A stretch of DNA of 64,000 nt from Capronia americana (Eukaryota > Ascomycota > Eurotiomycetes > Chaetothyriales > Herpotrichiellaceae), in assembly GCA_016110215.1 (NCBI GenBank), contig JADWQD010000012.1:682001-746000 (forward strand), in the 5' to 3' direction. Both the position numbers and the translations under genes were made by a program. Below the pieces are notes generated by a model that had not been told where the DNA came from, searched no databases, and saw only the letters and a list, made by a program, of their open reading frames with translations. Below are positions 56,187 through 64,000 of this stretch, piece by piece (positions within the stretch are counted from its first letter, which is position 1; each line of letters starts with the position of its first letter).

Positions 56187-57509
56187 GAGTGTTAGCTTAT
56201 CTACCCGAGATGTCTCTAGTGGCTTGGCGTTCCTGACATTCGTAGAGTCTGCATGTGACTTCTTCACAGTATCATTCTCGGTAAGTTGTTGACGATGTTG
56301 TCGATAATGTTCGGCCGAATATTGGGCTGCTGGCCTCTGGTTGAGAGGCTGGATGGCCATACCGCCTTCAAGAAGATCCTGGTTGCCCAAACTCCTTCCC
56401 TCCACCAAAAGTGGTGGTTGTAGTAAAGCCGTCCTTGACAAATAGGATCGGAGGGTGGAGGGAGGTATTCCTCATGGAAAACCCAAAAATTATGAGAATC
56501 TCAGTGTCCGATTTAGATGTCAACTTTAAGTAGAGCAGCTGGAATACATCAGAGGAGATGGGAGATAAAAGATGGGACGCGGATCGAGCAACTTTGCGAA
56601 GGTCGGACAACGCCCTCCTGAAGCAGGGAGGAATCCAGAGGGATTGTCCCTCCAGAGTCTCGAGGCGCCATGGTCATACCCGTCGTCTTCGAGGAGTTTG
56701 GGTGGATCACCGACTGTTTTCGAAGGGAGACTGTTTCTGGTCCCCAGTGATGGTTGCATGGTTGCGTGGTGCGTGGGAGGGAAGATGATTGACGAGGAAT
56801 GCGGGGGCCCTTGGTGAGGACGTGACTGGGTGGGCGGTCTTGGCATCAAGGGAAGAAACCCTCCAAAAGCGGCGGCGCGGACCGCCAAATTTGGCGGGAA
56901 ATTTCCCTGCAACCTGCGTTGACCTGTAACATCCCTCTCCAGCATTTCGATGCGCCTCCGAAAACATATAACTCCGCGCGCTAGTTCCACTTGGAGGTGA
57001 GACGGCTTCGCTTTGTACAACAAGCCGATTCTTGCTGAATACAAGCAATATGGGCACCTACGCGCCCTTGACAAGGCCGCTGAAAATTGACCGGGTATTA
57101 AGGTTCTAAATGAAGGAACGGGATGCCTATCCTCCGCTCCGTAGAGTGACTGTGCCCTCCTCGCTATATTCGAAGAAGCGTGGTGTGTTGGCCACTACAA
57201 GGTCTGCGCTTATCGTCTACACCACCAGAGCATTGAGCCATACGCGCATCGACGTTGGTAGGCCTGACCTCCTTGTAAAAGGGGCTGATTTTTCCGCCCA
57301 CCACAAGCGATCGAGCGAGGCCTCCTGGCTCTCCGCAAATACCCTGGGGGCCCTTGATACGGGGCGATGATACTTCTCAAGGTCCAGTTGCGTTCGTTAG
57401 GCCCTGCGCCGACGAGGACATGTTCAAGTATGCAGGTATCTATTTGTTCTCGTGCACAGCCCATGCATCCCATGTTGGTCCCCAGCAGACGGGCGAGTCA
57501 AAGCTCAGC

Positions 57510-57516
57510 TATATAA
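57510..57516 (+). promoter_or_regulatory. TATA box of the Asp/His-rich protein gene
   Basis: TATATAA lies 112 bp upstream of ATG 57628, at a distance that leaves room for a short leader. It is the clearest TATA motif in the window. Confidence 0.6.
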
Positions 57517-57627
57517 TCGAGAGCCCCTACATTGAAAATACAGATCACCAACACTCAAGCCTTATCAAGTTGAACACTAACGTGCTTTTGTTTCACTCTG
57601 TTCTCGTGATCTCATCTTGACTGAACG

Positions 57628-58794
57628 ATGCCGTCGGTTCACCTCTCCGCTCCTTCAGGAGGACATCAGGCCAGCGGACCATCTTCAGGACACACCAAGC
57701 CGTCAGGTTCCAGCCCAACACGCGTTCCGGCCAAAGAACCAGCAGCGTCTGGGACACCACTGCCTGCACACACGCCCGTCTCGCACCCTACAGTTGCGCA
57801 GCCAGCCGATCATCCAAGCGGTGCCCATTCGAAGCCACCCGAGCCATATCCTACTGGCGGTGGACTTCCCAAGCCAACAACACAACCTAATGTCCCTGCT
57901 GAGCATCCGAATCCGCCGGACTCGACCCCAGCTGGGCATCACGAGAACCCGGCTAAGTTAGGTCCGGCCAACGCTGGAATGCACGAGCCAACATCATTAA
58001 AGCACCCAAGTGCTACGTCTGCAGATTCCGATATACCACAGAGTCCAGTCTATGGTCCAGCTCCGGCACCGCCGGGTTACCATGATCCCGACACCCCGGC
58101 GTTTACTTACGCCGGGGCCGGGGCAAGCTCTCCGCCAGACCCTCATTCCATCAGCCCAGCCTCGCAGGGCCCAACCTTCATCTTGCACAACGAACCAGCC
58201 CCTCGTCCCAGTGTCGCTGATCACCTCAAGGACATTGGCTGGGACATGGCAGGTGGGTTGGCCACCGGCGTCATAGGTGCTGGCCTTGATATCGGGGCAC
58301 ATGCGGCAGAGGATCAAATAGATCAAAGCTACGTGGACGCGAACCAGGATCAAGACCACGACCACGACCAGGACCAGGACGAGGAAGAAGGTCAAGGCCA
58401 AGGTCAAGATCCCGACGACGAAATCAATCCTCTCAACCAAGCCGCCCCACCAGTTCAGCATGCTATGGTCGCACATCCTACATATCCCACGGGCGATCAA
58501 ACCGATTACGACGAGTTCGGCCACGAAGACGGTCACTATCCCGAAGACTCGGGAGTGCTCGATGACTACTACGTCGACGGAGGCCTTGACGGTGAACACA
58601 GTTATGACGAGCAACACAACTATGACGATCCGGAATACTACCCCGACGACGGCATCACCGGTGATCAGTACGACCACTACGGCTACTCGGAGCATGATCC
58701 ACAAGATCATAACGGCGGGTATGGTGATCCAAACGCCGTCGGACACGGTGCTGGGGCGGGGAATCAAGCTCTCGAACTAGAGCAACATGCGTGA
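57628..58794 (+). CDS. Low-complexity Pro/Ser then Asp/His/Tyr-rich protein
   Basis: One exon, 388 residues from ATG 57628. Residues 1-190 are Pro/Ser/His/Gly-rich. One ordered-looking stretch follows (about 197-232): DHLKDIGWDMAGG then LATGVIGAGLDIGAHAAED, with Gly/Ala spacing like a glycine zipper. Residues 236-266 are an acidic run of Asp-Gln and Asp-His dipeptides, and the remainder is very rich in Asp, Tyr, His and Gly. No signal peptide or recognised domain is seen. A TATA box lies 112 bp upstream. A membrane-contacting or multivalent role for the glycine-rich segment is a guess. Function unknown, but a long frame with consistent composition and a promoter motif makes a real gene likely. 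Confidence 0.7.
   Translation: MPSVHLSAPSGGHQASGPSSGHTKPSGSSPTRVPAKEPAASGTPLPAHTPVSHPTVAQPADHPSGAHSKPPEPYPTGGGLPKPTTQPNVPAEHPNPPDSTPAGHHENPAKLGPANAGMHEPTSLKHPSATSADSDIPQSPVYGPAPAPPGYHDPDTPAFTYAGAGASSPPDPHSISPASQGPTFILHNEPAPRPSVADHLKDIGWDMAGGLATGVIGAGLDIGAHAAEDQIDQSYVDANQDQDHDHDQDQDEEEGQGQGQDPDDEINPLNQAAPPVQHAMVAHPTYPTGDQTDYDEFGHEDGHYPEDSGVLDDYYVDGGLDGEHSYDEQHNYDDPEYYPDDGITGDQYDHYGYSEHDPQDHNGGYGDPNAVGHGAGAGNQALELEQHA
58342..58412 (+). repeat. Asp-His/Asp-Gln codon repeat
   Basis: Tandem hexamers of the GACCAC/GACCAG/CAAGGT kind inside the preceding gene encode the acidic dipeptide run. Such arrays change copy number readily. Confidence 0.6.
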
Positions 58795-59678
58795 GGTAGG
58801 GAGAGCATTACATCCAGGGCGAGTGTCTCGAGAACTCGAATCGCGGGCGTCAGTTGTGGGGTCTCGATTCTCTAGGCAAAATGTGATTTCCTTTAAATTG
58901 TTGATATACGAGGTGTCTTTTCACTCCTTGGTCCTGATCTGCGGAGTGAGTGAGTGTCCCCGAAGTACCAAGTACACACGGGTAGATAACTATTGAGGCG
59001 CAGTCTCTCTGGCCCTCCACCATCCTCCGGGCTGGGCAAAATATTCCGTGTTGGCTGTACTCCCTAGGGCGCATGCAGCGAGGACGGAGGAATTATACGT
59101 CGCCCAGGAGACGTTTGAGGATCGAAGGCGCCGCCAAGCCTTGCGTATGCTTACAGTCATCGGCCTGCGCGCGTCAATACGCCAGCGTTTTTTAGGGGGG
59201 TTTCGCCGACGAACTGTAGGATAATGCACCGGCCCCCCGAGAGCCCCGAGCACCATGTCGTTCGCATCCACGGTTAATTCTAGGAAAATTGTTATGACTA
59301 TCAAACCCAACAAGCGAGACGTGACTTTGAAGTTTGCTACGGCTTTCTTACCGAAACTTGAATCTAAATCTTCTTGATAATTCTAATGCTTCCTTTTGAA
59401 GATGTATGTAGGAGGGTCCTTGGTTGGGGCGCGTGCATCCACCAGCCTCCCCTACTTCAGCCTCCCAGATCAGCCACCTCGAGCAGCAACACGGCTTGCC
59501 AGCCGACCGAACGTGCTGGTAATGCCACCCAAAGTCTATGGAGTATCCTGTCGCATTTTCATCACCGTTTATTTGTTTTTCTTGCCGTCCTTTTCCTTCC
59601 TCCAAGCGCCCCCTCTGAGAAGAAAGTCGTGAAGCCAGCCGTATCCAGCAGCCGTACCGAGTTTCATCGTGTGGCGGC
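58795..59678. other. Convergent intergenic region
   Basis: 884 bp between the low-complexity protein gene and the minus-strand DUF1275 gene. It should hold both 3' UTRs. Frames here show no motif. Confidence 0.45.
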
Positions 59679-60804
59679 TCAACGTGGCAATTCCTCACTA
59701 CTGTCACCGCTGGCCTTGTCCTTCCTCCAGAAGAACCATCCAACGACAATGGCGAACTTCAACCCGGAAGCGAGCCACAGCGCTCCTCCCATCCCTGCGG
59801 CTGACTTGTACATTTCTCCGCCAACGATGCCTCCGGCGAAGAAGGCGACGATACACACGGCGCGCTTCTCCTGCCGCTTCTCGTGCACGGCGAAGAACTC
59901 CCACACACTGGAGCTCTTCCGCCAGGACTCTCTGATGTTGTACAAGTCCGCGCTGACGTCGTGATATAGCGCGCTGAGGACGATGGTCGGCAATTCAATG
60001 ACGCCGAGGAGTCGGGAAAGCGTGACTTGTCCGGCGGCTTGGAAGGAGATGAGCGCTATAGGGCACAGGTCGAGGAAGTTCACCATCGACGACGACACCT
60101 TGTCGCTTCCGGAAGAGAACGTGCCGGGCGAGAAGGGGAGGTTTGAGACCTCGTGAGTCGTGACCAGACTTGTCGCGATGACGATGAAGCACGTCTGGAC
60201 GAAGAAGGAGACGATGAGATTGAGGCGTCGGAGGGATAAAGGCGGGTTCGCAAGTCCGCTGGGGTACCGATGAAGAGCGCTGAAGAAGAGCGATCCGAGG
60301 CAGAAGGCGCTGATGGAGGTCAAAGATTTGTAGTACTGTTGCTTATGGCTGGCTTGCGGCTGTCCACCGATACCAAGAGCAGCGAACACGGTATTTCCTG
60401 TGTAAAGTGTCAGAAGTGCTGTGCTGTGCAGTACAGGTGAGAGACAAGTGAGCTGAATGTGAGCGTTTACCAGTTTGCATGTTGACGAAGCAGTTCCAGC
60501 TGTTGAAAGCGACGCTGTCGACGAGACCGGAAATGAAGAAGAGAGTGACGAGCACGACGCTCATGTAGGAAGGGTCGAGTTCATGATAGAGGAATCTCTG
60601 GGAGACCTCTGCCGTCCTCGTCAACTTCTCCAGTTGGCCCATTTGGTTTCGCTTAGGGCTTTCTTTGCCCGAGGCTGTTGAGGTTCGAAGCTCGGAAATG
60701 GATGTAGAGGAGGACGGGGATGGGTTGTTGGTCAGAGTAAGTAAAGAGTCACACCGCGGAAATCTAGCCTCAGCGGCTTCGACGGAGGGCACAGGTTCCA
60801 GCAT
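59679..60804 (-). CDS. DUF1275 (YoaK-type) membrane protein
   Basis: Two minus-strand exons, 60804-60471 and 60397-59679 (73-nt intron GTAAAC..CAG, phase 1), giving 350 residues. The polar N-terminus of about 80 residues is followed by about six membrane segments. The family start is VVLVTLFFISGLVDSVAFNSWNCFVNMQTG joined to NTVFAALGIGG; this junction recreates the conserved MQTGN block of PF06912. Later segments include LISFQAAGQVTLSRLLGVIELPTIVLSALYHD. Bacterial and fungal members are of unknown function and may be transporters. The frame extends upstream to 61056, but the start at 60804 gives the only sensible N-terminus. Confidence 0.9.
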
Positions 60805-62143
60805 GATCCCGTTCACTTCCAACAGGTGAAGATCGCCAAGAACGCAAGTATTCAGTGGTGGGTTACGTGTATGACGGATCTCAGAGAATACTAACGCTCG
60901 GGTAGGTGAACATGCTCTGAACGACACCGGGCTGCCATTGTTATACCATTTGCACGCGGCCAGATATCCTATCCTACGATCTTTGTCCTCCACTTTCTTA
61001 CGCGCCACGGTCCTCTGGATATGAGCATCGGCTGTGATGATGTGGAATTGACCCACCCTATGGCCACAGAATCCACATTTTGGTTACACACTTTACGCGG
61101 AGTCAAAATGGCATGTGAGAAGTCTGAATGTGTGGAAGAGTAAAGGTCACGTCGTCCGAGACAATAACAGGATATGCAAAAGTGCAAAGGATTAGAGACT
61201 AAGTAGCGCGACAGTAGGCTTTCAAGATCTATCGTCTGTCTGCGACGTGTCAGTTTGAAGGGCTTACTTAAATGTAGATTGAGATTCACAAATTGGCGAA
61301 CACATCCTATCTACTCATCAAGAACACCATCAGCTCGGCGGCTCAGAGAGCTCCGAAATAGCATACAGCTCTGCTAGAGATGACGTGTATTGGAGGTACT
61401 TCCGAGACCTTGCCTTGAATAAGAGAGGGACAAAAATGCTGGGCGCAGACGAGTCGAGTCGGCAGAGAGAGAACTCTGATCTCGCTATGGTCAAAAGGTA
61501 GGCAGCTGCGATGACCAGACATGGGAACCTACACACATGAACAACTCCAGTGCTTCAGCCTCGTGTCCAATTGAGATCTGAACAGATTCCGACCAATCCA
61601 CTCTCCTGCTTGCCAAGCGAGGCTGTGAAACGCTTTTCCGTTATCGATGTTGGACAGGAGGCTCGCGACCGATACCTAACCTTCTTGTTCCCATTTTGCC
61701 CACCGACACTTCAGGAGATTGTTTCAAAGGTATGGGTGGCCTACATCCTCGGCCACGGCTATCAGCAACCTTGGCGCGGACACCCGTCTTCTTGGGTTCG
61801 AATTACAGCCAACTGTGTATAATTCACGTGTAACTGGATTGCCAAACGAAATCGCCCCCCTTCAAGGAAACCATAGTCGACCAAACCTATCTGCGAGCAG
61901 TTAACTTCTACATTCGAAATTGGAGTTCGGCGTCTTGTTCGGATGCTTTGATTGACAAGGGGCAACTGCCGTTGAGAGCGTTTACTATATTTCGTGGTCG
62001 TATTGTGGATACATCGATGGCAATACCATTCTGCGGATGGCACGGAGAATTTACTCCTGAGATATCGCTTGCTTGCAATCATCCTTTCTCTCTCAGCATA
62101 TTGGGCACCGCATGCTTGATTGGTGTATGTGATTGACGACATT
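60805..62143. other. Intergenic, 1.3 kb
   Basis: Lies between the DUF1275 gene start and the phosphoglucomutase stop, both on the minus strand. Contains the DUF1275 promoter and the phosphoglucomutase 3' UTR. Small frames on both strands lack motifs. A GGTTCGAAT-like word at about 61796 is not part of a foldable tRNA. Confidence 0.45.
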
Positions 62144-63919
62144 TCAGGTCTTCACATCCGGCTCAGTTCTGCCAATGAATTTCTGAAGCTGCAGAAGTTC
62201 GATGGCAAGGCCGACGGAGCTGTTGAGATAGGCCTGCGTATCCTCGCCGAGCTTGCTCTTGTCCTCCTCGAGCTTCTCAACGTACAGCCGGATGGTCGCA
62301 CCACTGCTGCCTGTACCCGATAATCGAACAACGACTCTCGTTCCATCGTCAAATATGAAGTAGATACCCTGGTTCTTCGATACCGAGCCGTCCAGGTCAG
62401 TGTATGAAAAATCGTCTGCCTCCACAATCTTGCGGCCTTTAATCTCCGAGCCGACGGTGTCGGACTTTGAGATCTTCTCTTTCAGATATTTGACCATATC
62501 GTTGGCGCCATCACCGCTGACGTTTTCGTAATCGTAGCGAGTGAAGTAGACCCGGCCATACTCGTCCCAGAACTCTTTCTGAATCTCAGCAATGGATGGG
62601 AACTTGCCGGTCTCTTTGCCCACACCGGCAATGATGTTGAGCCAAGCTGTAATGGCCCAAAGTCCGTCTTTCTCTCGAATATGGTTCGAGCCAGTGCCAA
62701 AGGATTCCTCACCGCAGATTGACATTTTGTCCGTGTCGAAGAGCGAACAGAAGAACTTCCATCCAGTGGGCACAACATAGAGACTTAGGTTTTGCTTCTT
62801 GGCTACTAGATCAAGTGCCGCTGAAGTGGGGAAAGATCTTGCCAGGCCATAGACGCCCTGCTTCTGGAAGTATGGGATGTATTTCTTGGCGTAATGAGCA
62901 ATGATGGCCAAGGAGTCGCCGGGTGACACGAAAGCATTTTTGCCGTAAATCATGTTCCTGTCGCCATCACCATCGGAAGCGGCACCGAAGTGAATACCTT
63001 CCTTGTCTACTCGTTCCACCAAGGAATGAGCATAGGTGAGGTTGGGATCAGGATGGCCGCCATTGAAGTCCGGGCTCGGCTGGCAATTCTGGGTGCTTTC
63101 CGGTCCCAGGCCAAGCTCTCCCTGGAATATCGCGACGCCATAAGGGCCGGTGACGCCAGACAGACCATCAAAAAGGACTTTGAAGTCAGGCTGCGATTTG
63201 AAGAAAGACCGGATGAGGTCAAAGTCGAAGATGTCCTTCAGCATGTTCAGGTAGTCTGCGACCGAATCAATCACCTCGACCTCCAGGTCTCCATACTTCT
63301 GAGTGCCAATGTCACTGATGTTCACATCCGGGATGTCCGCAATCTTGTACGAGGTGAGGGTCTTTGACTTCTCGAAGATCTTGTTTGTTACGGACTCTGG
63401 CGCAGGGGCACCGTTGGAGAGGTTGTATTTCATGCCGAAATCGGCATTTGGACCTGATTGACCGTCAAATACTGTTTCGATTATCTCTGTCAGGCGCTAA
63501 CCTACCACCTGGGTTGTGGCTGGCCGTGAGAAGAATGCCACCAGTGGCCTTGCGAATGCGAATGATGTGGCTGGCCGCAGGCGTACTGAGGATGCCATTC
63601 TGACCGATCAGGAGCTTCTTGACTCCGTACGCAGCACCGATCTTTGCAATGAGCTGGACCACTTCAGGATTCCAGTATCTGCCATCACCGCCAATGACAA
63701 GGAAAGCCCCCTCTACGCCTTCGGGGATGGAGAGGAGGATAGAAGTGATGAAGGATTCGCTGTAATGGGGCTGTTTGAAGACAGTGACCTTCTTGCGAAG
63801 TCCCGATGTGCCAGGCCTGTAGGCAATGAGGTCAGAGGACAAACATCAGCGACAGCAAGGTGCAAAGCTTACTTCTGGTCGGCAAAAGATTTGAACTCGA
63901 CCTCTTTCACATTCACCAT
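62144..63919 (-). CDS. PGM2: Phosphoglucomutase
   Basis: Three minus-strand exons: 63919-63873, 63816-63506 and 63453-62144 (introns 56 and 52 nt, phases 2 and 1), giving 555 residues, the family's usual length. FADQKPGTSGLRKKV is the N-terminal family block and crosses intron 1. The catalytic phosphoserine is Ser115 in TASHNPGG, which crosses intron 2. The metal loop DGDGDR is at 280-285, sugar-binding GEESFG at 367-372, and phosphate-binding RLSGTGSSGATIRLY near the C-terminus. The enzyme interconverts glucose 1- and 6-phosphate in the cytosol and feeds UDP-glucose for wall glucan and trehalose. All active-site motifs are intact. Its promoter lies at the window's right edge, 63920-64000 and beyond. 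Confidence 0.97.
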
Positions 63920-64000
63920 GGTGACAATGTTGATGAGACTTTGTTGGAGTAGTACTGGATAAGCGTCTGTTCAATGGGCGGACAAGGAGAGAACGAAGAT

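Larger units (their letters stand above)
55683..57627. other. Intergenic, 1.9 kb
   Basis: No supported gene. Minus-strand frames at 55416-56012 and 56526-57074 are antisense or low complexity and lack motifs. A perfect inverted repeat is at 56159-56186, and a TATA-like motif at 57510-57516 belongs to the next gene. Confidence 0.45.

Noticed and set aside
56526..57074. 182-residue minus-strand frame
   Set aside because: Low complexity, overlapping frames on both strands, no motif.
61780..61810. GGTTCGAAT word resembling a tRNA B box
   Set aside because: No matching T-arm stem, no acceptor stem and no A box upstream.

Overview
The window is nuclear DNA of a filamentous ascomycete (Pezizomycotina). 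The signs are short spliceosomal introns (mostly 43-165 nt, GT..AG), two Zn2Cys6 regulators, an HET-domain protein, an NmrA-like protein, a GT90 protein and Pezizomycotina-style versions of Pmp3, Nep1 and Rpb7. The lineage below that cannot be fixed by reading. No rRNA, tRNA, CRISPR array or intact transposon was recognised. Exon joins were worked out by hand from splice signals, reading phase and family alignment, so they are models, not transcripts.

Layout. 1-1962 holds no supported gene. 1963-16625 carries an ER protein disulfide isomerase (HDEL), a 912-residue nuclear-looking protein of unknown function, the 18S rRNA acetyltransferase Kre33/NAT10, a polytopic GT90 glycosyltransferase and a VOC-domain protein with a very long Ser/Arg-rich tail. 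18456-24003 holds the 18S rRNA methyltransferase Nep1/Emg1 and two adjacent transcription-factor-like proteins with no zinc cluster. 25189-40104 is mostly forward-strand housekeeping: Rpb7, an NTF2-like protein with a repeated H-[FW] motif, a Zn2Cys6 regulator, a divergent vacuolar Ca2+/H+ exchanger, the PI4P 5-kinase (Mss4/Its3) and Pmp3. 40778-46133 looks accessory: a Zn2Cys6 regulator facing an NmrA-like oxidoreductase and an SDR. 46134-58794 is the most gene-poor and accessory part: an AAA ATPase divergent from an HET-domain protein with a 65-bp tandem repeat between them, a perfect 12-bp inverted repeat, and a low-complexity Asp/His/Tyr-rich protein. 58795-64000 returns to conserved genes: a DUF1275 membrane protein and phosphoglucomutase.

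How genes relate. Kre33 and Nep1 both modify 18S rRNA during small-subunit assembly and lie about 7.6 kb apart on the same strand. Mss4 and the Ca2+/H+ exchanger both belong to phosphoinositide/calcium physiology, but adjacency alone is no evidence of shared control. The 40.8-46.1 kb trio has the composition of a small inducible catabolic or specialised-metabolism locus. The AAA/HET pair is the best candidate for a self/non-self or stress module. None of these links is shown by the sequence; they are inferences from neighbourhood.
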